Source of the DNA: Paenibacillus planticolens
Lineage (GTDB): Bacteria > Bacillota > Bacilli > Paenibacillales > NBRC-103111
Assembly: GCF_013141725.1 (NCBI RefSeq)
Contig: NZ_WHNZ01000013.1
Coordinates: 1 to 64,000, forward strand
Direction of reading: 5' to 3'
DNA length: 64,000 nucleotides
The position numbers and the translations under genes were made by a program. Shown one piece after another: positions 8,804 to 17,600 of this stretch. The notes beneath the pieces were generated by a model. The model saw only the letters and a list, made by a program, of their open reading frames with translations. It was not told the origin of the DNA and made no database searches. Each line of letters begins with the position of its first letter. The first letter of the stretch is position 1.

Positions 8804-9244
8804 TCAGGATCGTACGATTTGCATAAGCTCTTCTTTCAGCTTGGCCATACCTTCGTTTGACACTGCGGACGTTAAAAAAATACCGCCTTCCGGCAGCGAC
8901 TGCCTCAGAAGACCGATGGCCCGGTCTATATCTGCCTGGGGGTGATCGATTTTGGTCACCGCCCCTACAGCCGGGATTGCAAAGCCTTGTTCGAATCCGG
9001 GGGGAAAATAGCTCCTGTCCCGCGTGGCGTCCTGCACCAGCAGAACGGCTGCAGCCTCGTGCGAGGTCGCCATTAAAGTGCGGTAATACAGCGGATTCTC
9101 GCTGTACTCGCCAGGGGTATCGATCACCCAGTCCCGATAGATGAGGCTTTGCGTCTTGGAGGCGGGCTGGGACTCCCCGAATAAAGCTTTAATTAACGTT
9201 GATTTGCCTGCTCCGACGGCACCGATGATCATCACTTTTTTCAT
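8804..9244 (-). CDS. eutP: EutP/PduV family GTPase-like protein
   Basis: A 146-aa P-loop protein of the EutP/PduV family. It has a Walker A motif IIGAVGAGKSTLIKAL at residues 6-21, a DTPGE switch-II motif (residues about 43-47), a TKID base-recognition motif in AVGAVTKIDHPQ, and a C-terminal TSAVSNEGM (SA-type G5). In Salmonella, EutP was reported to have acetate kinase activity, and PduV associates with shells; either role is possible here. The gene lies between eutS and eutW, 4 bp after eutS. Confidence 0.92.
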   Translation of the reverse strand: MKKVMIIGAVGAGKSTLIKALFGESQPASKTQSLIYRDWVIDTPGEYSENPLYYRTLMATSHEAAAVLLVQDATRDRSYFPPGFEQGFAIPAVGAVTKIDHPQADIDRAIGLLRQSLPEGGIFLTSAVSNEGMAKLKEELMQIVRS

Positions 9245-9248
9245 AACG

Positions 9249-9590
9249 TTACGACCTCGTGATCGGTGCCGTCGAAAATTTCAGCTTCTCCAGCAAAAAC
9301 GCATTCACGGCAGCAATCGCCATCTCCACGGCAGCCACCTCCCCTGTGAGCACAAGCGATCCGGTGAACCGGTCCAAATAGCCGATGCTCACACCCGCCG
9401 CCTTGGTCGCCACGTCGGCGGCTATGATCGCCGTTTCGGTCGGCGTCAACGTGAGAATGCCAATAGCATTGCGTTCCTCAAGGCCGAGCTTCGTATACAA
9501 AACCGGATCGGGATTGGCAATCACGTGAGCCAGTGTCAGCTGCTTGCCGGGGACATATTCCTGAATCACTCTCTGCTTCTGCTCTTCCAT
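9249..9590 (-). CDS. eutS: BMC shell protein EutS
   Basis: A 113-aa circularly permuted BMC-domain hexamer subunit. The N-terminus [20 protein letters not shown] and the core [20 protein letters not shown] are characteristic of EutS/PduU, whose permuted strands form a small beta-barrel over the pore. The end ([13 protein letters not shown]) is normal. Its start codon lies inside the end of eutN, a 25-bp overlap, and GAGGAGG precedes the ATG at 9590, which suggests translational coupling of these two shell proteins. Confidence 0.95.
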   Translation of the reverse strand: MEEQKQRVIQEYVPGKQLTLAHVIANPDPVLYTKLGLEERNAIGILTLTPTETAIIAADVATKAAGVSIGYLDRFTGSLVLTGEVAAVEMAIAAVNAFLLEKLKFSTAPITRS

Positions 9591-9874
9591 GCTTCCTCCT
9601 CGGCTTCCTTCGCGACCTCGAAGCTGTCGACAATGCCGACGATCATCGCGTCGATGGGCACCATTTTATCCGTGAACAAGGTTCGGGCCGGACTCCCCCT
9701 GGATACGATCACACGTTCGCCAACCCCCGCTCCAATGCGGTCTGCGGCAATGATGGGCGTGCCGGCTTCGCTCTCTTTGAAATCCATGGGCTGGATCACG
9801 AGCAGCTTCAGGTTATCCATGCCCGCTTCTTTTTGCGTCGCCCATACGCTGCCGATGACTTTACCGTAAAACAT
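9566..9874 (-). CDS. eutN: BMC vertex protein EutN
   Basis: A pentameric EutN/CcmL-type protein that closes the vertices of the shell. It has 102 aa. The typical features are the start [15 protein letters not shown], then [29 protein letters not shown] and [17 protein letters not shown]. The tail ([11 protein letters not shown]) is slightly longer than the usual 90-95 aa and is encoded in the overlap with eutS. Confidence 0.94.
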   Translation of the reverse strand: MFYGKVIGSVWATQKEAGMDNLKLLVIQPMDFKESEAGTPIIAADRIGAGVGERVIVSRGSPARTLFTDKMVPIDAMIVGIVDSFEVAKEAEEEAWKSRSRE

Positions 9875-9880
9875 AGGACC

Positions 9881-10693
9881 TCACCCTTCGGCCATGTATT
9901 CGATCGTGATGCCTCTATCTTTCAGCATGTCTTGCGCCAGCGCGGAGATCATCGTTTTCTTGCCAATCCGCAGCGTGCTTAACGACGGATTGCGGAGCTC
10001 CCGAGCGATCCATTCCGCCGAGACCAGTCTTCCTTCGTAGACGCAGGCAGAGGATGCAGGCGGCGTTGGCGATGCAGATGCGGCGGCCTCAATTTTAGGA
10101 GACCCTTGAGTTTCCGCACGTATTTTGCTAACGGCCTTTTCAGCAAGCAGCTTGACAGGGGCGAATTCGACGCCGTACATCTGAAGCTCCATTTTGTAAT
10201 AATCCAAAAGATTGCGATACGGGGCGGGCAGCTCCAGCGTTTGCAGCGTCCGGCGATCCGCCCGTTTCAACCCTGAGATGTCCTCGCCGATGAGCACAAA
10301 TTTATTTTGAACCAAGGCAGAAAAAATGATTTCCGAGACGATCGTCCCTTTCATGCCAAGGGCTGCTCTTGCCGCATTGTCCAAATCGATCTCCGGGATC
10401 ACGATACCCTCGTACGAAAGCGGTACCTCTATAGGGGCTGGAGCGAACTCGTCAGAGGCAATCGTTTTGCCTCGGCCTCCGCATTCAATCTTATGCTTCC
10501 CCAGCCAGCAGGACGCTTCGCCGTCCAGAAACATAAGATCATGGTCAATGCCGTTAATATTTAATGTGATAAAATGATCGGTAAAAGCTTCATGCGACGT
10601 GCTGTCGTAAAACAGGTAGAGCAGCTTCGGCCTTGCAGCCTGCTGTCCCAAAAGCTCGCGAACGATCGCTTCGACCATTTGCTTGATCTCCAC
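9881..10693 (-). CDS. flavoprotein-like eut-associated protein with C-terminal BMC-type tag domain
   Basis: A 270-aa protein of a kind found in Firmicute eut loci next to pduL and eutN and usually annotated as a flavoprotein-like ethanolamine utilisation protein. Residues 1-185 look like a Rossmann-like fold (KLLYLFYDSTSHE, IVIPEIDLDNAARAALGM, EIIFSALVQNKFVLIGED). A low-complexity linker of A, S and P (about 198-220) leads to a C-terminal domain of about 45 residues (LVSAEWIAREL, LRIGKKTMISALAQDMLKDR, GITIEYM). That domain resembles the segment at the N-terminus of the PduL encoded just upstream and of EutT/EutQ-type proteins. Start is GTG 10693, immediately after the pduL stop, with AAAGGAGG nine bases upstream. 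The enzymatic role is unknown. Confidence 0.75.
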   Translation of the reverse strand: MEIKQMVEAIVRELLGQQAARPKLLYLFYDSTSHEAFTDHFITLNINGIDHDLMFLDGEASCWLGKHKIECGGRGKTIASDEFAPAPIEVPLSYEGIVIPEIDLDNAARAALGMKGTIVSEIIFSALVQNKFVLIGEDISGLKRADRRTLQTLELPAPYRNLLDYYKMELQMYGVEFAPVKLLAEKAVSKIRAETQGSPKIEAAASASPTPPASSACVYEGRLVSAEWIARELRNPSLSTLRIGKKTMISALAQDMLKDRGITIEYMAEG

Positions 10694-11488
10694 CTAAAGC
10701 CGCCTCCTTTCGGCATTCGTCATCATAATGTGCTTACGGATCAATTGGACCGTGTCGCCTGAACTTAAGTGGGCCGCATTCGCTTCATCCCTGTCAATAT
10801 GAAAATCCAGCGAAAACTGCGGGCTCACTCTCACCGTCACATCGGCAAAAATGACCGGCCGCTCCCCCATGGCTTGCAGCATAATGCGGTCCCCGTGTTT
10901 AAGCTGCAGCTGCTGAGCCTCTTCCGGCGACGCATGCACGTGATTTTGCGCGATGATCAGCCCTTCGGGCAAGTCGATACTTCCTCTCGGGCCAATCAAG
11001 GTCATCCCGGGTGTGCCTGCGAGATCACCGGAGAGACGGACCGGGGGATGGATGCCCAGCTCGAATCCTTCCGTACGCGAGATTTCGGCTTGGGTCACTC
11101 CCCGTGCGGGGCCTAAGATGCGGACATGGGCGATGCTGCCTTTCGGCCCCGTGATCATCACCGTTTCGTGAGCGGCAAACTGCCCCTTCTGAGACAACTC
11201 GCGCAGGGGTGTCAGCTTGTAGCCGCTGCCGAACAGCGCATCGACATGATCGGAGGCAAGATGCACATGCCGGTTGGAGACGCCAACGGGGATGTGCGTG
11301 GTGGGCTCCGCCAAGTTCAAAAGCGTGTGGGCGGCTAGGCTGCGCTCTATACGCTGTAAAGGAATCCCCCGCTCCTTCAGGAAATCGGCGGCTGCCGGGG
11401 TCAGCTTATCCCCCTCCGTAACCGGAAACGGGTTCGGCAGCCCTTTGATCAACTGCGCGCGCAGCTGCGTTTCCGTAATAAGCGCCAT
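10694..11488 (-). CDS. pduL: PduL-type phosphotransacylase with N-terminal extension
   Basis: A phosphate acyltransferase that would convert acetyl-CoA from EutE to acetyl-phosphate inside the shell, regenerating CoA. Residues about 65-260 are the PduL core: VGVSNRHVHLA, GPARGVTQAEIS, AQNHVHASPEEA and FHIDRDEANA, containing the histidines that bind the metals. Residues 1-50 (ITETQLRAQLIKG, DKLTPAAADFLKERGI) are an extra domain of the kind seen at the N-terminus of EutT and EutQ. It may act as a cargo tag or linker. It replaces a classical eutD, which is absent. 264 aa, start ATG 11488. Confidence 0.93.
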   Translation of the reverse strand: MALITETQLRAQLIKGLPNPFPVTEGDKLTPAAADFLKERGIPLQRIERSLAAHTLLNLAEPTTHIPVGVSNRHVHLASDHVDALFGSGYKLTPLRELSQKGQFAAHETVMITGPKGSIAHVRILGPARGVTQAEISRTEGFELGIHPPVRLSGDLAGTPGMTLIGPRGSIDLPEGLIIAQNHVHASPEEAQQLQLKHGDRIMLQAMGERPVIFADVTVRVSPQFSLDFHIDRDEANAAHLSSGDTVQLIRKHIMMTNAERRRL

Positions 11489-11491
11489 ATT

Positions 11492-11779
11492 TTACCCTTC
11501 AAGCTTGGGAAGAATGAACTCAATATCCGAATGCGGCCGGGGGATCACGTGCACCGAAACCAGCTCTCCCACCTTCTCCGCAGCCGCAGCGCCTGCATCC
11601 GTAGCCGCTTTGACCGCGCCGACATCGCCCCTGACCATAACCGTAACCAGTCCGCCGCCAACATGCACTTTCCCGACCAATCTCACATTTGCCGCCTTCA
11701 CCATCGCATCTGCCGCTTCAATCGAACCAACCAAGCCCCTCGTTTCCACTAAACCTAATGCGGCCAATTCTCCTGCCAT
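11492..11779 (-). CDS. eutM: BMC hexameric shell protein EutM
   Basis: A 95-aa single-BMC-domain protein, the main facet tile of the shell. It has the typical start [40 protein letters not shown] and the ending [16 protein letters not shown]. Start ATG 11779 follows CAAGGAGGAG. It lies 18 bp after eutE and 3 bp before pduL. Confidence 0.95.
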   Translation of the reverse strand: MAGELAALGLVETRGLVGSIEAADAMVKAANVRLVGKVHVGGGLVTVMVRGDVGAVKAATDAGAAAAEKVGELVSVHVIPRPHSDIEFILPKLEG

Positions 11780-11797
11780 TGCGATCTCCTCCTTGGG

Positions 11798-13324
11798 TTA
11801 ATTCAGTTGCATCTCGGAAAGGACGTTTCTGATAATCTGCGCAACTTCCTCGCGCGTAATGCCGAGCTGATTGGTGCTGATATTGGTACTGATACTGGTG
11901 CTGATCAGGCTGTCCGCCACTTTGTTGGCCAATTGGCTAGGATTGGAATCGGTTACAGATTCCTCTGGCCCGGGCATCTCCTTAATGCCAAAAGCAACCC
12001 GCTTCAAGTTCAGCAGATGCTGAGGCCCGATATTGTCCGATGTAATGTTATTGCCGAAGGTTCCGCAGCCTAGTGTCATGGAGGGGAATATTCCCGTCGT
12101 GGCACCGATGCCGCCGAACGTTGTGCCTGTGTTAACGACTATGCGCGATGCCGGCTTTTCCAGTCCGAACGCTTCAATGACGGTTAGATCTTCGGCATGT
12201 ATGCCAAGCGTATGGCCGAGTCCCCCGAGCGTTAGCAGTTGGATGCACCTATGGCAGCCCTCCTGCCAGTCGTTCACCGTATAAAGGGCAAGCACAGGGC
12301 AAAGCTTCTCCATGGAAAAAGGGTGCTCGTGCCCGACCTCCGACTCTTCGGCGATTAATATTCGAGCCTCTTCCGGCACGGCGATGCCAGCCTTGCTGGC
12401 GATAGCCTGCGGTGAGCGGCCGACGACCTGCGGATTCATCCCTTTGTTGGCCATGAGAATGGAAGCGATCTTTTGTTTCTCTTGTGCATTTAAGAAATAG
12501 GCTCCCTGCCGTTTTAATTCTTCGATTAGGGCTGGTTTAATCGCTTGATCCACAACAAGCGCTTGCTCGGAAGCGCAGATCGTGCCGTAGTCAAATGTTT
12601 TACTTTGCAAAATGCGGCTCACCGCCCGCGGAATATTCGCACTGCGGTGAACGTACACCGGCACATTGCCGGGTCCGACGCCGTAGGCGGGTTTGCCGGA
12701 GCTGTAGGCGGCCTTCACCATGGCCGTTCCGCCCGTTGCCAAGATGAGATCCGTCCACTTGTGCCGCATCAGCTCTCCGCTCACCTCCAAAGACGGATGC
12801 GAGAGACAATGAATGAGCCCGGGCGGGGCTCCCGCTCTCTCTGCCGCAGCCCGCATCACAGCAGCCGACTCCTGCGAGCAACGCAGCGCCGACGGATGCG
12901 GGGAGATCACGATCGCGTTGCGGGCTTTCAGCGCGATCAGGCATTTGAACAAGACGGTTGAGGTGGGGTTGGTTGAGGGAATGATCGCCGCGATGGTGCC
13001 GACGGGCTGGGCGATTTCCCATACTTGCCTGGCCTCATCTTTGCGGATGATACCGACCGTCTGCATGTCCTTTATTGCCGAGTAGACGTCTCTCGCGACG
13101 AATAAATTCTTCGCCTTCTTGTCGGCAGCCTTCCCGAAGCCCGTCTCTTCCACGGCCATCGCGCCCAGCCGCTCTGCTTCTTGTTCCGCCGCTTGGGCCA
13201 TAGCGGTTACGATCGCGTCGATTTGCGGCTGGGTCATTTTTTCCAGGAGCTTCTGGGCTGCCCTTGCCTCTTGAAGGTAGTTACGGACCTCCTGGATCGC
13301 CAATAAATCACTGTCCAGACTCAT
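11798..13324 (-). CDS. eutE: CoA-acylating acetaldehyde dehydrogenase EutE
   Basis: Oxidises acetaldehyde with NAD and CoA to acetyl-CoA. The 508-aa product has the ALDH fold: IPSTNPTSTVLFKCLIALKA (NAD site), ILATGGTAMVKAAYSSGKPA, catalytic Cys in YGTICASEQALV and the late VVNTGTTFGGIGATTG. After a catalytic core ending near residue 465, a serine/threonine/asparagine linker made of three near-identical units (ISTS/ISTN/ISTN) leads to an amphipathic tail, QLGITREEVAQIIRNVL. That is the expected form of a C-terminal encapsulation peptide. The start ATG 13324 overlaps the stop of the preceding shell gene (ATGA). Most EutE proteins carry their targeting segment at the N-terminus, so the C-terminal helix deserves note. 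Confidence 0.95.
   Translation of the reverse strand: MSLDSDLLAIQEVRNYLQEARAAQKLLEKMTQPQIDAIVTAMAQAAEQEAERLGAMAVEETGFGKAADKKAKNLFVARDVYSAIKDMQTVGIIRKDEARQVWEIAQPVGTIAAIIPSTNPTSTVLFKCLIALKARNAIVISPHPSALRCSQESAAVMRAAAERAGAPPGLIHCLSHPSLEVSGELMRHKWTDLILATGGTAMVKAAYSSGKPAYGVGPGNVPVYVHRSANIPRAVSRILQSKTFDYGTICASEQALVVDQAIKPALIEELKRQGAYFLNAQEKQKIASILMANKGMNPQVVGRSPQAIASKAGIAVPEEARILIAEESEVGHEHPFSMEKLCPVLALYTVNDWQEGCHRCIQLLTLGGLGHTLGIHAEDLTVIEAFGLEKPASRIVVNTGTTFGGIGATTGIFPSMTLGCGTFGNNITSDNIGPQHLLNLKRVAFGIKEMPGPEESVTDSNPSQLANKVADSLISTSISTNISTNQLGITREEVAQIIRNVLSEMQLN
11871..11906 (-). repeat. three 12-bp tandem units in the eutE linker
   Basis: Three 12-bp units (plus strand TTGGTGCTGATA, TTGGTACTGATA, CTGGTGCTGATC) encode the repeated ISTN-type linker between the EutE core and its C-terminal helix. 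Copy number could change by slippage without breaking the frame. Confidence 0.8.
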
Positions 13325-13818
13325 GTCGGCGGCTCTCCTCCTTTGGCAGCCAGCTCCGTGAACAGCCTGACCAATTCTGCCTTGCTAACCAACTGAATAT
13401 CGCGACCGGAAAGCGGGAACTTTGGCGTGCTATAGGCGAGCTCCCGGAGCTTGGCTACTGTCATTGTGCTCCAGTGCGATGCCGTTACAGGGGGCGCTTC
13501 CGGTGCAGAATCAGATGCTTGGGGCTGCTCCTTCTGTTCGACGCCCTGCAGCATCGTATAAACCGAAGGGTCAGGGCGCGGAATCACCTGTGTGCCCAGC
13601 AGTTTGCCCACCTTTGCCGCTTGCGCTGCACCCGCATCCACCGCCGCTTTGACCGCTGCCACATCGCCCCATATATAAACCGTTACGATGCCCGCATCTG
13701 CCTTCTCGTACATCGTAATCTTCACATCCGCCGTTTTCGCTGCAGCGTCGGCGGCCGCTATCAATGCCGGCAGACCGTAGGTCTCGATCATGCCTAAGGA
13801 CAACTTTGGTTCCTTCAT
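13321..13818 (-). CDS. eutK: BMC shell protein with C-terminal extension, EutK-like
   Basis: A 165-aa protein. Residues 1-95 form a BMC domain (LGMIETYGLPALIAAADAAA, VTVYIWGDVAAVKAAVDAGA, TQVIPRPDPSVY). A flexible linker (QKEQPQASDSAPEAPP) then leads to a C-terminal unit of about 45 residues (MTVAKLRELAYSTP, FPLSGRDIQLVSKAELVRLF) that looks like a small helical SAP/Rho-N-type domain. E. coli EutK also has a C-terminal helix-turn-helix with suspected nucleic-acid binding, so I use the name by analogy. I take ATG 13818 as the start because the longer frame upstream shadows eutL. Its end overlaps eutE by four bases. Confidence 0.85.
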   Translation of the reverse strand: MKEPKLSLGMIETYGLPALIAAADAAAKTADVKITMYEKADAGIVTVYIWGDVAAVKAAVDAGAAQAAKVGKLLGTQVIPRPDPSVYTMLQGVEQKEQPQASDSAPEAPPVTASHWSTMTVAKLRELAYSTPKFPLSGRDIQLVSKAELVRLFTELAAKGGEPPT

Positions 13819-13835
13819 TACGGGACACCCGCCTT

Positions 13836-14519
13836 TTAATAGCCTATTCTCTTCGGATCTCCTGCGATGCTTCGAACGGCTTCCGCAAACGCCTCTGCCG
13901 CCGCCGTACAAGCCGATTGACTGCCTGTCAGTAATCCTCCCGCAAAATTCGTCTCCGTCGGCGGGCCGTAGAATTTGCATAGTCGTACATCGGCGGCCTT
14001 CAGTGCAGCGTCCAGTCCGTAAACGGCTTCCAGCGGCGGAGCAATTAAATAGGCCAGCGGCTCGCCCTCCCCGATTCCCGCTTCTATGGAGAGATACGAG
14101 CCCGTGCGTGAAATCACATGCGCATAGTATGCATGCGTTGCCTCCGCATTAAGCGCGTAGAAGCAGGAACCGGTCTCCATCACTTGGATGGCGGCATCCA
14201 GCCCGCTTCGCACCTCATCCGGCGAGGCGCCGCCGATGATACCGATGAACTCGCCGGACAGCGGCCCCGACGCATGTCCGGATCCCGCATAAAACGAGCG
14301 GGCATACACCACCTCCACCGCTGCCTTCTTCGTCGCTTCATCGATTGCCGTGTAACCAACATCGTCGATGGACGAGGTTAAGAGGCCAAGGCTGCGGAGG
14401 CCGGGCTTCAGCTCCAACTGCTGCGCGAGCCCGGCGTCGACGTTCGGGATCATCCGGACGGCGAGCGGGACGGCGCGTATCGGTCTTTCGTTTGGGCGCT
14501 CTAGGCTCACTAGGCTCAC
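13836..14519 (-). CDS. eutL: BMC trimeric shell protein EutL
   Basis: A tandem-BMC protein that forms gated trimers in the shell. The 227-aa product shows LELKPGLRSLGLLTSSIDDV, YARSFYAGSGHASGPLSGEF, GIIGGASPDEVRSGLDAA and the final KFYGPPTETNFAGGLLTGSQ, all EutL hallmarks. Two GTG codons in a 9-bp direct repeat (GTGAGCCTA twice) can start it: GTG 14519 with AAAAGG seven bases upstream, or GTG 14510 with GGGAG eight bases upstream. I list the longer form. It is the first gene of the eut operon; the leader holds a strong terminator-type hairpin. Confidence 0.94.
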   Translation of the reverse strand: MSLVSLERPNERPIRAVPLAVRMIPNVDAGLAQQLELKPGLRSLGLLTSSIDDVGYTAIDEATKKAAVEVVYARSFYAGSGHASGPLSGEFIGIIGGASPDEVRSGLDAAIQVMETGSCFYALNAEATHAYYAHVISRTGSYLSIEAGIGEGEPLAYLIAPPLEAVYGLDAALKAADVRLCKFYGPPTETNFAGGLLTGSQSACTAAAEAFAEAVRSIAGDPKRIGY

Positions 14520-14548
14520 TCCCTTCCCTTTTCGCCTCGGCGGATAGC

Positions 14549-14603
14549 AAAAAGGTGCCCCGGTTCGTAGAACGCTCGACGTTCTTGGACCTGAGGCACC
14601 TTT
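14549..14603 (-). terminator. strong hairpin plus T-run ahead of eutL: terminator or eut attenuator
   Basis: On the minus strand a 9-bp stem (AAAGGTGCC with GGCACCTTT) encloses an inner 6-bp stem (AGAACG with CGTTCT) and is followed by TTTTT. It lies 51 bp after the stop of the SLH gene and about 30 bp before eutL. It can serve as the terminator of the SLH gene, and also as the attenuator that EutV must overcome if the eut promoter lies upstream of it. Confidence 0.8.
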
Positions 14604-14607
14604 GCCT
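14594..14607 (-). promoter_or_regulatory. candidate ANTAR-type hexaloop hairpin overlapping the terminator
   Basis: The minus strand reads AGGC-AAAGGT-GCCT: a 4-bp stem with a six-base loop having A at position 1 and G at position 4, the pattern reported for ANTAR targets. It uses the 5' arm of the terminator, so the two structures exclude each other. The stem is short, and I could not find the second, upstream hairpin of the usual pair. Confidence 0.35.
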
Positions 14608-14653
14608 GTTTTATGCTTTTGTTAATGGATATGCGGGTGATGAGACAAATATG

Positions 14654-17600
14654 TTAGTTTGCCGGCCAAGCCGCGTTTTGAAGCAGTTTATTGATCAACA
14701 AGGCGGTTTCTCCGCGAGTTGCAGCGGCATCCTTTTCGAAAGAGAATCCGTTGCTTGCATTTAAAATGTTGCGTTTCAAAGCCAAGGCTGCCGAATCTAC
14801 TGCCCAGTCATCCACTGAAAGGGATAATTCGCTCATGCGCAATAAATATCGTGCACGCTCCGACTCATCCAATTTCGTCGACGCATTAATAAATTTCAGC
14901 GCATTACCGATCATTGTAATTGCTTCTTGATGCGTAATGCTCTGCGCCGGGCGGAATGTTCCATCTTCATAACCACTGAGGAGACCAGAGCTCACTGCCG
15001 TATATACGGTTTGACTAAACCAATCTTCCGCGTTCACATCCGAAAACCCTTTATAGGCGCCACTAGTTGGCTTCAAACCCAAGCCTCTGACTAAAAGAGT
15101 TGCAAACTCCGCACGAGTCACACTCGCATCGGCACGGAAAGAGCCGTCCTCGAAGCCTTGAATCACGTTACTCGCCGCTAAAGACTCAATATCCGCTTTG
15201 GCAAAATAGTCATCTTTCACATCTGCAAACTGTTTTTGCGATTTAAATACGGTATAAATGGAATTGCCTTTTCTCCAAAGTGTTGCATATGCCGGTTTAC
15301 CGTCTTTATCCAGTGTAAGGGTTAGCGGGACGGAAATCAGCGTTTTGGTTGTAGGATCCCATACAGCTCCGTTCAGCTTCTCGCCTGGATTTAACTTGAA
15401 GTCTTTTGGCAAAAGGATCATATGCCCTACAAACTCGGAAAATGAATCGATACTGGCAACGGTTTTATTATTGTCCATAAGAGAGAGTTCATAGGAAAGT
15501 GCTTTACCTACACTTGTTCCCCCGTTCGAAGCGATCGTTCTCTCCAGCTCTTGTTGGTTTGCCGTTGACAGCCCGTCAATACTGATCTTCAGACTCATCT
15601 TATCCGTTCCGCCGTTTGCTTTCAGTGCCTCTTGCAGCACAGCAAAAGGAATTCTTGCCGTCCCTACTGTCGTATTTACAACCAAGATTGTATCGGCCTG
15701 CTTGTCTTGTACGGCGTTAATCGAATCGGTATTGAGTTGGAAGTCGTAGCCTTCCGCATTCGTCTTTAAGTCGATCGGAATCTCACGTTTGCCCGCTTTG
15801 ACTTGCTCTTCCGCCAGCTTCTTCATTTGATCCGGTTCGATGCTGGATACAATGCGGATGGTGCCGTTTTGATTGACGATGTCCCATTTGAATGACGCAG
15901 CAGGGCCCATTGGGCCACCTCCGCCTCCGCCTCCTCCGACAACAGGCTCTTTGTCGTAGGCTTTCTGTACTTTAAGGCTTGGGATTCCGCCGTTGCGTTG
16001 AATTGAAAAATACAAGTTGCCGGCTGTAGTACCTAATTGAGGCACACTGAAGGTAATCGAAGTCGCATTGCTTCCCACTGTACCAACTAAGAATTCAGTC
16101 AGCGAATCAGCATCACGGTATACACTTACCGTATCATTTGCCTGGAGTCCCGTAATGGTGATGGTGTCTGCCGTATCCGATTTATTGTTTGTGATATTGA
16201 TCTGGCTAGGCAGCAACGACGGGCTGTAGATTCGATCGTTGATATCGATCGTTGACGGCATACTCTCCCCAGTTGACGTAACCCCATAGATAGCAAGCTT
16301 CGTTGCACCATTCGGTACCTTAGTGTTCATAGGAATACTTGTTGAATAGGATCCAAAATTATTCTTTGACAAGCTAATGATGGGCTCGATCTTCTGCAAT
16401 TGTTCATTAACAAAATAAACATCATAGTGAGTAATTGTTGAATTCAAAGCATAATAATCAGCGTAGAAAAAAAAGTACCCTCCTATTTCTCCCGCTTCAC
16501 CATCTAAATCCGTAAATATAATCTGTTGTATCCCTAGCAGTTGCCGATCGACAGGTAAGGTACTAGCCGTTTCTGCTGAAATGTTATCTGAGATACTGTA
16601 TAGCCCCACATGCAATTTTTGGCCATCTGCATTTACCGCTCTAAGTGCAATCACCTTGGCACCCGCTGGAATTTGATTTTCTTGCATAGACACACTATAT
16701 TGGTGCTTTCCTTTTTCAATCTGCGCAAAGCTAGCCCCAATTGGTTCAAATTGTGCTCCAAGGAATTGCACCTCGTAGCCTTTAATATTCGCTTCATTCA
16801 GCATCGGTGTCCAACGCAAGGTACCGTTTATGTGACCAGCGCGATTATCGGCGTCTTCAAAGTAATCATTTCCTAAAGTACCTGCGATTCGATCCCAGAA
16901 TCCAAAGTAAACGCCCTCTGTGCTTTCCCCTTGAGCGTTCTTGCCAAAAATGCCGATTCTTTGCGCTCCGGCTGGCATAGTAAGGCCATTTGGAAATGTA
17001 ATTTCATAGCTTGGCAAATCAATAGGCTGATAGGGACGTTTATAATTATTTCGCGGTATTTCCGCTATGGGTTTCAACTTTGAATTATTTGCATCCACAA
17101 AATATAGACTGTAAGACGTAGCCGGAGAAGCGCTCGTCGATGCATCATACCAAGAAATAGACCCACCTAAGCTCCAAAGTCTTGTATCTTGATCATCAAA
17201 TTTCACATCCTGGAAAACTGGAGCCGGAATCGCTGAATTGCCTCCTGTATGAACTGGACTACTCGTTGTGTTATCGAAAATTTGCATACGGTACATCTCT
17301 GAACCTGTATGACCGGCTAAATCTTTAGGGTACAAATCAACATATACAGCACCTGCTGGCAATGAACTGCTCGGAATATCGACTTTATATCCAGTGTCTG
17401 TTGCTTCCTGCTTCGAAACGTTTATAGCTTGTCCTATTGCTCTGCCATTTATATCAGAAAAGGTTAGTGTATAGCCGGAATAGTTTGGCTCTAAAGACGT
17501 CATCCAAGACACTTTAGGATGAATTTGGCCACGAACTGGATCTTGATCCTCCAGAATGTTCCAGAAGTAAAAACCTCCTCCTCCTCCTCCTCCGCCAGTA

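Noticed and set aside
9141-9869. 242-codon plus-strand frame
   Set aside because: Runs across eutP, eutS and eutN on the opposite strand; these have clear family matches, so the frame is a shadow.
14608-14660. Promoter for the eut operon (TTGTCT, 17 bases, TTAACA)
   Set aside because: The -10 match is too weak to claim.
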